Shown in pieces: positions 24,095 through 32,975 of a stretch of DNA of 64,000 bases. A model generated the notes under the pieces. The model was not told the DNA's origin. It searched no databases and worked only from the letters and a program-made list of their open reading frames with translations. Every line of letters starts with the position of its first letter. Position 1 is the stretch's first letter. This stretch comes from Pseudomonadales bacterium (GTDB lineage Bacteria > Pseudomonadota > Gammaproteobacteria > Pseudomonadales > Azotimanducaceae): assembly GCA_022827905.1 (NCBI GenBank), contig JAJEIQ010000017.1, forward strand, positions 37,359 through 101,358, given 5' to 3'. The translations under genes were made by a program, and so were the position numbers.

Positions 24095-25642
24095 TTAGAC
24101 TTTGCGGACCGCTTCCTTGGGCCAGTATTGATTGCGCAACTGGCGTTTGAGCAGCTTGCCGGATGGCAGGCGCGGCAGCTCCGCAACGAAGTCCACGCTG
24201 CGCGGGCACTTGAACTTGGCGAGCCGCTCGTGGGCGTATCCCATCAGTTCCTCCGCCAGTTCGTCATCGGGCGCCGCCCCGGACACCAGCTGCACCACGG
24301 CCTTGACCTCCTCGCCGTACTCGGCGTTGGGCACGCCGATGACGGCAACGTCCAGCACCGCCGGGTGCATGGTCAGTACGTTCTCCGCCTCTTGGGGGTA
24401 GATGTTCACCCCACCGGAGATGATCATGTGCGACTTGCGATCGGTCAGATACAGATAGCCGTCTTCATCCAAGTACCCCATGTCCCCAAGGGTATGCCAG
24501 CCTCGGGCGTTGTAGGTCTCGGCGGTCTTCTTGGGATCGCCGTGGTACTCGAAATCCGCATTGCCGTCGAAATAGACCGTGCCCACCTCGCCCGGGGGCA
24601 GGTCGTTGCCCCGCTCATCGAGAATGTGAATGGTGACCGTCAGCGCTTTGCCGACCGTTCCCGGCCTCGCCAACCACTCCTGCGGGCCAACTGCGACAAA
24701 CCCGCCACCCTCGCTGCCGGCGTAGTACTCGTGGATTATGGGGCCCCACCAATCGAGCATCTGCTGCTTGACCTCCACCGGACAGGGCGCCGCAGCATGA
24801 ATCACGGCTTCCAAGCTCGACAGATCGTAGCGTTGCCGCACGGCTTGGGGCAGCTTTAGCATGCGCACGAACATGGTGGGCACCACCTGCACGTGATTGA
24901 TGCGATGGCGCTCGATCAGCGCCAAGGCCTGTTCCGCGTCGAAGCGGCGCATCAGCACCACGGTGCCGCCCAATCGCAGCACCGCCATGCTCCAAGCCAG
25001 GGGCGCTGCGTGATACAGCGGCGCCGGGCACAGGTAAACGGTGTCCGGCGAAAAGCCGTACAGCGCGCACATGAGGTCCGTAAGGGGATGCGGCTCGCTG
25101 CCCGCAGGGGTCCGCTGGAGCTCCCGCAAAATGCCCTTCGGCCGTCCCGTGGTGCCCGATGAGTAGAACATCAGCTGCCCGTCGAGCTCCTCCGCCAAAG
25201 GCGCATCCGGCATCCGGTCCAAGCCTTCGTCAAGCGACCGGTAGCTCCCCCGGGACCCGCCCAGGGTCCAGCGGCTGACCGCCGGATCGATCGCCGCGTC
25301 CAACTCGTCGGCGACGGCACCCACCCCAGCCGAGATCACGAGCCACTTCGCCAGGCAGTCGTTCACCACATAGCCCGCCTCCTCGGCATTCAAATGCCAA
25401 TTGATGGGCGTGAGATAGAGCCCCGAACGCATTGCGGCCCAAGCCACGACCAAAGCCTGGGGCAGGTTCTCGGTCATCACCGCGATGTGGTCGCCGAACC
25501 GCAGCCCCTCAGCCTCAAACAAGCGCACGCACTGGACTGAGCGGCGATTGAGCTCGCCGTAAGTGAGCTGCGCTCCCGATTCAGCATCAATCAGCGCCAC
25601 CTTTTCCGGCTGCGACTGCGCATGATCCGTCAACTGGCTCAT
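24095..25642 (-). CDS. AMP-dependent acyl-CoA synthetase
   Basis: 515 residues from the ATG at 25642, with GGAGG nine bases upstream. ANL-superfamily motifs: M-F-Y-S-S-G-T-T-G-R-P-K-G-I (P-loop), Y-A-G-S-E-G-G (A5-like), G-W-H-T-L-G-D-M-G-Y-L-D-E-D-G-Y and the hinge S-G-G-V-N-I-Y-P-Q-E, then the catalytic lysine segment P-S-G-K-L-L-K-R. It should activate a carboxylic acid as acyl-AMP and then acyl-CoA. Second of two synthetase genes, 20 bases downstream of the first, suggesting that they activate different acids of one pathway. Confidence 0.92.
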   Translation of the reverse strand: MSQLTDHAQSQPEKVALIDAESGAQLTYGELNRRSVQCVRLFEAEGLRFGDHIAVMTENLPQALVVAWAAMRSGLYLTPINWHLNAEEAGYVVNDCLAKWLVISAGVGAVADELDAAIDPAVSRWTLGGSRGSYRSLDEGLDRMPDAPLAEELDGQLMFYSSGTTGRPKGILRELQRTPAGSEPHPLTDLMCALYGFSPDTVYLCPAPLYHAAPLAWSMAVLRLGGTVVLMRRFDAEQALALIERHRINHVQVVPTMFVRMLKLPQAVRQRYDLSSLEAVIHAAAPCPVEVKQQMLDWWGPIIHEYYAGSEGGGFVAVGPQEWLARPGTVGKALTVTIHILDERGNDLPPGEVGTVYFDGNADFEYHGDPKKTAETYNARGWHTLGDMGYLDEDGYLYLTDRKSHMIISGGVNIYPQEAENVLTMHPAVLDVAVIGVPNAEYGEEVKAVVQLVSGAAPDDELAEELMGYAHERLAKFKCPRSVDFVAELPRLPSGKLLKRQLRNQYWPKEAVRKV

Positions 25643-25662
25643 GATCAAGTTCCTCCCAAACT

Positions 25663-27264
25663 TCAATCCGACGTGCGCAGGCGTTCCCGCAATTCAAACT
25701 TCTTGACCTTTCCCGATGGCGTACGCGGCAGTTCGGCCACGATTTCGAGGCGCTCGGGCGTTTTCTGCTTGGCCACCTGGAGCGCCGCAAAGTGCGCCTG
25801 CACGTCGTCCATGGTGAGCGCCGCATCCCGCTGAAGGATTACGAACGCGCACACCCGCTCGCCCAAGCGCTCGTCGGGCGCGGCCACCGCCGCCGCTTCG
25901 CTGACGGCGGGGTGGGCCGCCAGGCAATCCTCCACCTCCTTTGAGGCGATGTTCTCGCCGCCCCGGATGATGACGTCTTTCTTGCGGTCAGTAATGGTAA
26001 GGAACCCCTCCGTGTCCAAGCGTCCGATGTCCCCCGTTCTGAACCAGCCCCCTGGCAGGAAGGCGGCGTCGTTGAGTTCGGCCCGGTGATAGCCCAGGAA
26101 TTGGTCCGGTCCCTGGGAGACGATCTCTCCCGCCTCGCCCTCGGGCAGGTCGATGCCATCGTCATCGACGATACGGATGCGGCAACCGGGGTTGAGAACC
26201 CCGTCGGTATGGGCGCGCTTTTGCACGCTGTGCTCCGGTGTGCCCGAGGTGATGGTGGGGTGCTCGGTGGAACCGTAGGCCCGGTAGGTCAAGATCCCCG
26301 CCCGCTGGCAGCGATCCACCACTTCCGGCGGCACCGCGGCCGCCCCGACCAGGTAATCCGTCAGGCTGGAAAGGTCGCGGCCATCGGCGTGGCCCGCATC
26401 GAGCAGCGAATTGATGTGAAATGGCGTGCCCGAAGAGCGCGTGACCCGGTATCTCTCCACCAATTGCGCCGCAGCATGGGCGTCCCAGGCGTCCATCAGC
26501 ACAGATTCCTCGCCGCTGAAGTACAGGCGCAGAATCGACAGCACCCCGGCGATGTGGCCAGCTGGCCAGGGCGAGAGCACCACGGACGGCTTGCCCTCGA
26601 GCTTGAACGCCGCCTTGAGTTCCGCCAGCAGCGAGTTGTGGGAGTGGAGCACACCCTTGGGATGGGAGGTGGTCCCGGAAGTGAATAGGATCAGGGCGAG
26701 GTCATCTGCCCGCAGCGGCGGCGGGGTGAAATCGTCCGCAGTCTGCAGTTCGTCCCAAGCGATGCAGTCGGCGGGGACGTCCTCGCCGATGACGATGCGA
26801 TGCTCGAGTTGCGGCACATCACGCAACCCCTCAAGGCGTTCGAGGTAATCGATGCGGCGCCAGCGGTCCGGGACGAAGAGCGCCTTGGCGCCGCTCTCGC
26901 GCAGCAGGTAGCCCACCTCCCGGGCACCGTAAATGTGCACGATGGGCAGCACCACTGCCCCGGCCAGCATCGCCCCGAGAAACGCAACATAGCCTTCAAC
27001 CCGGTTCGGCACTTGGATGCCGACCACGTCGCCAGCTCGGATTCCCAGTCGCCGCAGCGCTCCCGCCATCGACCGGCCACGCTCGTAGAGGCTTTCCACC
27101 CGGTGGCTCTGCGTGCGTCCCTGCGCGTGGAAAACCAGCTTGCGCCCCGCATGCTTCGCACTTCCGGCCGCCAAGGCCTCAGGCAGGGTCTCCCGCGAGT
27201 AGAAGCCCCGTTCGTACCACTCGCGCGTCAGCCGGCCACGCGCGCCATCGGCGTCGTACAACAT
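25663..27264 (-). CDS. AMP-dependent acyl-CoA synthetase
   Basis: 533 residues from the ATG at 27264. The frame stays open to 27372, but that would run to within four bases of the divergent transporter gene and through its operator, and family members usually begin near R-L-T-R-E-W-Y-E-R-G-F-Y. Motifs: L-F-T-S-G-T-T-S-H-P-K-G-V, Y-R-A-Y-G-S-T-E-H-P, G-W-F-R-T-G-D-I-G-R-L-D and R-G-G-E-N-I-A-S-K-E, with P-S-G-K-V-K-K-F at the end. Divergent from the transporter, with which it may be co-regulated (import, then CoA activation). Confidence 0.9.
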   Translation of the reverse strand: MLYDADGARGRLTREWYERGFYSRETLPEALAAGSAKHAGRKLVFHAQGRTQSHRVESLYERGRSMAGALRRLGIRAGDVVGIQVPNRVEGYVAFLGAMLAGAVVLPIVHIYGAREVGYLLRESGAKALFVPDRWRRIDYLERLEGLRDVPQLEHRIVIGEDVPADCIAWDELQTADDFTPPPLRADDLALILFTSGTTSHPKGVLHSHNSLLAELKAAFKLEGKPSVVLSPWPAGHIAGVLSILRLYFSGEESVLMDAWDAHAAAQLVERYRVTRSSGTPFHINSLLDAGHADGRDLSSLTDYLVGAAAVPPEVVDRCQRAGILTYRAYGSTEHPTITSGTPEHSVQKRAHTDGVLNPGCRIRIVDDDGIDLPEGEAGEIVSQGPDQFLGYHRAELNDAAFLPGGWFRTGDIGRLDTEGFLTITDRKKDVIIRGGENIASKEVEDCLAAHPAVSEAAAVAAPDERLGERVCAFVILQRDAALTMDDVQAHFAALQVAKQKTPERLEIVAELPRTPSGKVKKFELRERLRTSD

Positions 27265-27329
27265 GGCCGCGCATTGGAACAGGAAGGCACCGGTCAGGGC
27301 AACATCAACCCCAGCTCGCGACAACGGGT

Positions 27330-27347
27330 ATAGTTCGGCCGGACTAT
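27330..27347. promoter_or_regulatory. 18-bp near-perfect palindrome in a divergent promoter
   Basis: ATAGTTCGGCCGGACTAT has eight of nine base pairs symmetric. It lies between the synthetase start at 27264 and the transporter start at 27376, where an operator for both would be expected. Its left part, TATAGTTCGGCCGG, recurs almost exactly at 10623-10637. Confidence 0.5.
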
Positions 27348-27375
27348 TGAACGCACCGAAGATCCCCACCAATCC

Positions 27376-28716
27376 ATGAGCCGCATCTCCAACGCGAAGC
27401 TTGCCGCCTACTCGGCGCCGGCCCTGCCCATCGCCGCCTTTGCAACGCCCTTGAGCATTTATGCCCCACCCTTCTTCGCCACTGAAATGGGCTTGGGGCT
27501 TGCCGTCACCGGCACGGTGTTCATGGCGGCCCGATTCTGGGACCTAGGCACCGACCCGCTGATGGGGGTCATCTCCGACAAGTTTCCCTCCCGTTGGGGG
27601 CGGCGGCGGCACTGGATGGTGCTGAGCCTGCCGGTGCTGCTGATCGCAACGGCCCTGGTGATGTTTCCGGACCGATTCATTGGGGGGGCGGCAAGCACGG
27701 CCTACGTGCTCGGCTCGCTGTTTCTGCTGTACGTGGGCTACACCATGCTGACCATTTCGCACATGGCCTGGGGCGCGGAGCTGTCAAGCGACTATCACGA
27801 ACGGTCGCGCATCCAGGGCTGGCGGGAGTTTGCGCACCTCACGTCCATGGCGACCGTGCTGCTGATCCCGGCCGTGCTGGAGCAGTCCGGCCATGCCCTG
27901 TCGGCGACCCTGAAGATGAACTCCATGGGGGCCTATGTAATGATCCTGCTGCCGGTCTGTGTGCTGATTGCGGTGGCCCGGGTCGGCGAACCGCCGGTGC
28001 GGTCGGCGTCCGCGCCGGCGCTGGGCTTCGTGCGCAGTGCCAGGATCCTGGCGAGCAACCGGTACATCCTGCGCATCCTGGTCGCGGACCTCTTCATTCA
28101 CATGCCCGGCGCCATCCGCGCGTCCCTGTTCATCTTCTACGTCAGCGCCATCATCGGCATGCCGGAGTGGTCCGCCATCATCATGCTCTCCTACTTCGCC
28201 GCCGGTCCCATCGCCGTGCCCCTGTGGGTGCGCCTTTCGAGGCGGATGAGCAAGCACGGCGCCTGCGCCCTGGGCGTGTTCCTGCATGTGATCGTCACCG
28301 CGTCCTACCTGATTCCCGGCCAAGGGGACGCGCTTCTGTTCGCCGGCCTGTTCTTCCTGTCGGGCATCGTTTATGCGGGCGTCCCCTTTCTGCTGCGCTC
28401 CATGGTGGCCGACGTCGTCGACTACGACCGCCTGCAGACCGGTCAGGACCGCACCGCGCTGTACTACTCGACTGTGACCACCACCATGAAGGTCGGCGGG
28501 GCGCTGGGCATCGGGCTCGCCTACCCGCTGCTTGCCCTAGTGGGCTTCGATCCGGGCGGGTCGAACGATCCGGCGCAACTCGATGCGCTGCGCTACATCT
28601 ATGCGTTCATCCCGGCCGTCTCGGAACTGCTGGTGGTCTACCTGCTCTACACCTTTCCGTTGGATGAGCAAAAGCTCAGGGAAGTCCAAGCGCAATTGGC
28701 CAGCAAAGCGGGCTAG
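27376..28716 (+). CDS. MFS transporter of the GPH (sugar/cation symporter-like) type
   Basis: 446 residues with about twelve hydrophobic segments. The first cytoplasmic loop (D-P-L-M-G-V-I-S-D-K-F-P-S-R-W-G-R-R-R-H-W) is characteristic of the GPH/MFS_2 family, as is the acidic S-M-V-A-D-V-V-D-Y-D motif in the second half. GPH members next to acyl-CoA genes are often not sugar carriers; here an organic acid or glycoside-linked substrate is plausible. Inner-membrane location. Divergently arranged with an acyl-CoA synthetase around a palindromic site. Confidence 0.9.
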   Translation: MSRISNAKLAAYSAPALPIAAFATPLSIYAPPFFATEMGLGLAVTGTVFMAARFWDLGTDPLMGVISDKFPSRWGRRRHWMVLSLPVLLIATALVMFPDRFIGGAASTAYVLGSLFLLYVGYTMLTISHMAWGAELSSDYHERSRIQGWREFAHLTSMATVLLIPAVLEQSGHALSATLKMNSMGAYVMILLPVCVLIAVARVGEPPVRSASAPALGFVRSARILASNRYILRILVADLFIHMPGAIRASLFIFYVSAIIGMPEWSAIIMLSYFAAGPIAVPLWVRLSRRMSKHGACALGVFLHVIVTASYLIPGQGDALLFAGLFFLSGIVYAGVPFLLRSMVADVVDYDRLQTGQDRTALYYSTVTTTMKVGGALGIGLAYPLLALVGFDPGGSNDPAQLDALRYIYAFIPAVSELLVVYLLYTFPLDEQKLREVQAQLASKAG

Positions 28717-28746
28717 GGCCTGCTAACGCTATCCGGGTTAGCCCGC
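28708..28746. terminator. Weak bidirectional hairpin between convergent genes
   Basis: GCGGGCTA (28708-28715) pairs with TAGCCCGC (28739-28746). The arms include both stop codons of the convergent transporter and reductase genes. There is no clear U-tract on either side, so intrinsic termination is only possible. Confidence 0.35.
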
Positions 28747-29946
28747 CAGCAGGGATTTCAAATCAGCGCTTGGGTCGGCCAGCACCGCAGGGTCGGCCGG
28801 TTGGCCCACTAGGCGGCGGCAGAGCATGAACTCCTTCGGGCTGTTGACCGCGTCCGCTGCCACGACCACGCCGTCCCTCAGGTAAAACACGGCGAATTGA
28901 TTGGCGGCCATGTCGCCACGCACCACGTCAGTGTCGCCATCGCCGGAAAAGCCAACCATCTGCAGCTTCAATTCGTACTGGTCCGACCAGAACCAAGGCA
29001 CAGCGGCATACTCGCGGTCCTTGCCGCAGAGGTTGGCCGCGGCCACCCGGGCTTGCTCCATGGCGTTGGGCACCGATTCGAGGCGCAGGCGCCGACCGAG
29101 CAGGGGGTTGGGGTGGTTGGTGCAGTCGCCCGCCGCGTAGATGGCTGGGTCCGAGGTGCGGCAGCGCTCATCCACCATGATGCCGTCATCGCAATCAAGG
29201 CCGGCCTCTTGCGCCAGTTCGACATTGGGCACGATGCCGATGCCGACCACGGCGAAGTCGGCGGCGAAGGACGCATCGCCGCACTGCACCGCCGAGACGC
29301 GGCCATTGCCGCTGAAGCCGGTCACCAGCGCATCCGTATGAATCCGCACGCCGCGCCCTTCATGCAGGCGATGGTAGAAGTCGGACATGGCCGGGGTGGT
29401 CACCCGCGCCAAGATGCGCTGCTCCATCTCCAGCACATCGACCTCAAGGCCCGCCTCGACGCACACCGCCGCCACTTCGAGGCCGATGTAGCCGCCGCCG
29501 ACCACCACCACCCGCTTGCCAGGGGCCATGTCAGCCTTGATGACGTCCACGTCGGCAATGGTGCGCAGGTAGTGGACGCCTTCGAGTTCGCTGCCGGGCA
29601 GCTTGAGCCGCCGCGGGCGGCTGCCCGTGGCGAGCAGCAGCTTATCGTAGGCCAGGGTCCCACCCGACGCTGTGGTCAGCGCCTGCGCCGCCCGGTCGAT
29701 GCGCTCCACGCGCACACCGGGGCGGACGGCGATGTCCTTGCCGGCATAGAACTTCTCCGGGCGCAGGTAAACCCGGTCCAGCCCCTGCTCCCCCGCCAAG
29801 TACTGCTTGGACAGCGGCGGCCGTTGATAGGGGATGTGCGGCTCATCGCCAAGGATGGTGATGGCGCCGGCAAAGCCTTCCTGGCGCAGGCTGGCGGCGG
29901 CCTGCCCGGCGGCATGGCCGGCGCCGACGATGATGATGTCCGACAA
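28738..29946 (-). CDS. NAD(P)H ferredoxin/rubredoxin reductase (FAD)
   Basis: 402 residues from a TTG at 29946, six bases after GGAGG; the upstream in-frame ATG at 29973 would place this Shine-Dalgarno inside the gene. FAD motif I-I-I-V-G-A-G-H-A-A-G near 4-14, NAD motif V-V-V-G-G-G-Y-I-G-L-E-V near 145-156, and A-A-G-D-C near 270. The P-Y-Q-R-P-P-L-S-K segment is typical of putidaredoxin-reductase-type proteins that feed P450 systems through ferredoxin. It is the only such reductase in the window and so the probable electron source for both P450-ferredoxin pairs. Confidence 0.92.
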   Translation of the reverse strand: MSDIIIVGAGHAAGQAAASLRQEGFAGAITILGDEPHIPYQRPPLSKQYLAGEQGLDRVYLRPEKFYAGKDIAVRPGVRVERIDRAAQALTTASGGTLAYDKLLLATGSRPRRLKLPGSELEGVHYLRTIADVDVIKADMAPGKRVVVVGGGYIGLEVAAVCVEAGLEVDVLEMEQRILARVTTPAMSDFYHRLHEGRGVRIHTDALVTGFSGNGRVSAVQCGDASFAADFAVVGIGIVPNVELAQEAGLDCDDGIMVDERCRTSDPAIYAAGDCTNHPNPLLGRRLRLESVPNAMEQARVAAANLCGKDREYAAVPWFWSDQYELKLQMVGFSGDGDTDVVRGDMAANQFAVFYLRDGVVVAADAVNSPKEFMLCRRLVGQPADPAVLADPSADLKSLLAG

Positions 29947-29978
29947 TTTGAGCCTCCAAGACAAAAGCGCCATTGTAG

Positions 29979-30006
29979 CGAAGTGCGGTTAAACTTCCGC
30001 GCTTCG
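29979..30006. promoter_or_regulatory. Inverted repeat in divergent promoter
   Basis: CGAAGTGCGG (29979-29988) and CCGCGCTTCG (29997-30006) are complementary at nine of ten positions around an AT-rich eight-base centre, between the reductase and the hydroxyacid oxidase genes. Position and symmetry suit an operator, but no regulator can be named. Confidence 0.4.
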
Positions 30007-30038
30007 GGACTGTCGCGGGAGCGTTGCGAAAAAGCGTC

Positions 30039-31109
30039 ATGGCATTTCTTACCTTGCAGGAACTGGCCCCCGAGGCGCAGCGAAAACTGGACCGGAACAC
30101 CTGGGACTACCTGATCGGCGGCTCGGATACCGAGTCCGCCCTGAAGCGCAACCGCTACGGGCTGGACTCCTGGGCGTTCCGGCCGCGAATCCTCAACGAC
30201 GTCTCCGAGGTTCGCACGGAGACGGACCTGTTCGGCTCAAGACTGCGCATTCCCGTGCTGTTGGCGCCGATCGGCTCCATTCAGGTGTTCGACCCCGGAG
30301 GCGCCGCCGCGGTGGCATCAGCGGTTCGGGACTTCGGCGTCCTGCAGATCTTGAGTTCGGTGTGCCTGCCGAACTTCGAGGATCTGGCCACCCAGGTGCC
30401 GGGGCCGCGCATCTACCAGCTCTACCTGATGGGCGACCAAGCTTGGATGGACGACATCATCGCCCGAACCATCGAAGCGGGCTACACCGGCTTCTGCCTG
30501 ACCGCCGACACCCAAGTCTATTCGCGGCGCGAAAGGGACATTCTCAAGCGCCACGTGCCCACTTCCGGGCGACAGGTCGGCGTCTCCGGATTCAGCCACC
30601 AAGCGACCATGACTTGGGACACCGTGGCGCACATCAAGGACAAGTTCGACATTCCCCTCATCATCAAGGGCGTGGCGGTGGCCGAGGATGCCGCCCGCTG
30701 CGTCGAGTTGGGCGTCGACTGCGTTTACGTCTCCAACCACGGCGGCCGCCAGCTCGACCACACCCGCGCCTGCGTGGACGCCCTGCCGGAGGTGGTCGCC
30801 GCAGTCGAAGGCGCGGTGCCCGTGCTGGTCGATGGCGGCTTCATGCGCGGCGCCGACATCGTGAAGGCCCTCTGCCTGGGTGCCACTGCAGTCGGCCTAG
30901 GACGCCTGGAGGCCCTGGCGCTTGCGGCGGACGGCGCGGCCGGCGTGCTGCGGATGCTCGAACTGCTCGAAAACGAGATCCAGATCACCTTGGCGCTGCT
31001 GGGCATGGGCGACGTCAAAGACCTCAACCCCGGCCTGCTGGAACGGGTGACCCCCATGGTTGAACCCCACGCCCTGAGCGCCTTTCCGCACTTGGCGGAG
31101 GGCTACTAG
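30039..31109 (+). CDS. FMN-dependent alpha-hydroxy-acid oxidase/dehydrogenase
   Basis: 356 residues from the ATG at 30039; a TTG five codons earlier is possible. The family fold is clear: N-terminal F-R-P-R-I-L-N-D-V-S, F-M-N barrel residues L-L-A-P-I-G, catalytic segment Y-V-S-N-H-G-G-R-Q-L-D with the active-site His and Arg, and the phosphate loop D-G-G-F-M-R-G and G-L-G-R near the end. Oxidises a 2-hydroxy acid to the 2-keto acid (lactate, glycolate or mandelate types); the substrate cannot be assigned. Convergent with a glyoxalase-like gene. Confidence 0.9.
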   Translation: MAFLTLQELAPEAQRKLDRNTWDYLIGGSDTESALKRNRYGLDSWAFRPRILNDVSEVRTETDLFGSRLRIPVLLAPIGSIQVFDPGGAAAVASAVRDFGVLQILSSVCLPNFEDLATQVPGPRIYQLYLMGDQAWMDDIIARTIEAGYTGFCLTADTQVYSRRERDILKRHVPTSGRQVGVSGFSHQATMTWDTVAHIKDKFDIPLIIKGVAVAEDAARCVELGVDCVYVSNHGGRQLDHTRACVDALPEVVAAVEGAVPVLVDGGFMRGADIVKALCLGATAVGLGRLEALALAADGAAGVLRMLELLENEIQITLALLGMGDVKDLNPGLLERVTPMVEPHALSAFPHLAEGY

Positions 31110-31118
31110 GGCATCCCG

Positions 31119-31514
31119 CTAGAGGTAGCGTCCGCGCTGCTGCAGGACCTCGATCTTGTAGCCGTCCGGGTCCTGCACGAAGAAGAAGCGCGCCAGCAAC
31201 TCACCCTCGCGGAACATCTCCTTGACCGGGTTGGGCTCAAGGCCTTCTGCTTCGAAACGGCCGTGCTCGGCGTCGAGGTCGTCCACGCTGACCGCCAAGT
31301 GCCCGTAACCACTGCCGTGGGAATAGGGTTCGGCCTGATCCTTGTTCCAGGTCAGTTCGATCTCAAAGTCGCTTTGGTCGTTGCGCAGGTAGGCTAGGAT
31401 GAAGTCGTCGAAATCAAAACGCTCGGCCACATCAAGGCCGAAGGCCCGCTGGTAGAAGTCGATGGAGCGGTCAAGGTCGAGCACCCGGACCATCGTGTGT
31501 ATCGCTTTGGCCAT
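31119..31514 (-). CDS. VOC-superfamily protein, lactoylglutathione lyase-like
   Basis: 131 residues from the ATG at 31514, preceded by GGGGGA. Order of motifs matches glyoxalase I: His near residue 6 in I-H-T-M-V-R-V, L-D-R-S-I-D-F-Y, a Glu in D-F-E-I-E-L-T-W-N, His in G-Y-G-H-L-A-V-S-V-D-D and Glu in P-D-G-Y-K-I-E-V, so all four metal ligands appear present. Methylglyoxal detoxification is the default call, but divergent VOC members cleave or isomerise other substrates. Confidence 0.85.
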   Translation of the reverse strand: MAKAIHTMVRVLDLDRSIDFYQRAFGLDVAERFDFDDFILAYLRNDQSDFEIELTWNKDQAEPYSHGSGYGHLAVSVDDLDAEHGRFEAEGLEPNPVKEMFREGELLARFFFVQDPDGYKIEVLQQRGRYL

Positions 31515-31667
31515 GGAAATCCCCCGTTCGAGACGTTGGGGCCAGCCTATAGCGGTTCCCCGCCTGCGTCCACTCTCTGTTTGACCAACCTGCATCGAGG
31601 TCAGGTGGACTGTCCCAATGAAGAGCACTAGTATGGCCAGCGAGTGCAGCTACCGTCTCGCCGCTGA

Positions 31668-32810
31668 GTGACCGACCTCGCCACAACCAGACGCTATCCG
31701 AAGATCACGGAAAAAGGTCTTGCGGATTTGCGTAAACGCATCGGCGTTCCAATCACCGACACGGTGGAACCTTGGAACTACGAAGCAAGTCGCGACGCGA
31801 TACGGCACTACGCGCACGGCATCGGCGACGACAATCCGCTGTGGTGCGACCCGGACTACGCCGCAACCACCCACTATGGAACCCTGGTCGCCCCGCCCAG
31901 CTTTCTGTTTTCAACAGACCGCATCGTCTCCGGCTACTGCGGCGGTCTGCCCGGCATTCACGCCATGTGGGCGGGCGCGGCGTGGGTTTGGCACAAGCCG
32001 GTGCTGCGCAACGATGTCATCTCCACCGAGGCCTACCTGAAGGATTTGATCGAACACCAAACGCGCTTTGCGGGCCGCACAATCCAGCAGATCTATCACG
32101 TCGACTTTTACAACCAACAGGGCGATCCGGTTGCGGAGGCCGATAGCTGGGTTTTCCGTACCGAGCGCGACGAAGCACGAGAGAAGGGCACCAAGTACAC
32201 CGATGTCCGAGGACTGGTCGAGCCCTACACCGATGAGCAGCTCGCCGACTTCCACAAGCTCTACGAGAACGAGGAGGTTCGAGGAGCGACGCCCCGATTC
32301 TGGGAAGACGTCAACGAGGGGGACGAGCTGCCACCCATGCTGAAAGGGCCCATGACCGTCACCGGCTTCATCTGTTACGCGCAGGGCTGGGGAGGGCTCT
32401 ACATTCGGGCGAACAAGCTCGCCTGGTCGTTGCAGCGAAAGCACCCTGGTCTCGGCATCAAGAATCGCTTCAACGTGCCCGACTGCCCCGAGCGCGTGCA
32501 TTGGGACGAGTCATTCGCACTCGAAGTCGGCGCACCGGGCGCCTACGACTACGGCCCGGAACGCTGTTCCTGGTTGACCCACCAGATCACCAACTGGATG
32601 GGCGACACCGGCTTCCTGCGCAAGAGCAAGTGTCAAATCCGTCGCCACAATCCCGACGGCGACGTGCTGATCATCAACGGGCATGTCAGCCGCAAGTTCA
32701 TCGACGAGGGAAAGCACCTCGTCGAGATCTTGCAATCCACCGAAACCCATCGCGGCGAACCCTCCGCCACGGGGGCGTCCATCGTCGAACTGCCTAGCCG
32801 CATGCCGTGA
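31668..32810 (+). CDS. FAS1-like/MaoC-type dehydratase
   Basis: 380 residues from a GTG. Shares with the protein at 11812-13149 the H-Y-A-H-G-I-G-D-D-N-P-L-W signature, a Y-G-T-L-V-A-P-P-S substrate-side loop, F-W-E-D-V-N-E-G-D-E-L at the domain junction and a second hotdog with W-L-T-H-Q-I-T-N-W-M-G-D. The two are diverged paralogues. Presumed thioester hydratase/dehydratase. It precedes the TonB receptor gene but a 165-base region with its own operator-like repeats separates them. Confidence 0.85.
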   Translation: MTDLATTRRYPKITEKGLADLRKRIGVPITDTVEPWNYEASRDAIRHYAHGIGDDNPLWCDPDYAATTHYGTLVAPPSFLFSTDRIVSGYCGGLPGIHAMWAGAAWVWHKPVLRNDVISTEAYLKDLIEHQTRFAGRTIQQIYHVDFYNQQGDPVAEADSWVFRTERDEAREKGTKYTDVRGLVEPYTDEQLADFHKLYENEEVRGATPRFWEDVNEGDELPPMLKGPMTVTGFICYAQGWGGLYIRANKLAWSLQRKHPGLGIKNRFNVPDCPERVHWDESFALEVGAPGAYDYGPERCSWLTHQITNWMGDTGFLRKSKCQIRRHNPDGDVLIINGHVSRKFIDEGKHLVEILQSTETHRGEPSATGASIVELPSRMP

Positions 32811-32887
32811 GGCCAGTGTCCCGGTCGGAAATTGATTCCCTGCGCGCCTCGGGAGTGGTCGCCTGAACGACACTTGGCAACTCATGC

Positions 32888-32926
32888 TTGCGTTCCTCCG
32901 CAACTTGTGCTTGCGTTCTACCGCAA
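32888..32926 (+). promoter_or_regulatory. Doubled inverted repeat upstream of the TonB receptor
   Basis: TTGCG-N6-CGCAA occurs at 32888-32903 and again at 32911-32926, 23 bases apart, within a 19-base direct repeat (TGCTTGCGTTC...CCGCAA). Two dyads on the same helix face are typical of cooperative binding by a dimeric regulator. They lie about 50-90 bases before the receptor start. Confidence 0.5.
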
Positions 32927-32975
32927 ATTCCTCAATGATGGGGGTGCACCTGTCTGCAATGAGGGGGATAAGACG

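Noticed and set aside
27265..27372. 36-residue extension of the acyl-CoA synthetase
   Set aside because: It would run through the divergent promoter palindrome and to within four bases of the transporter start.
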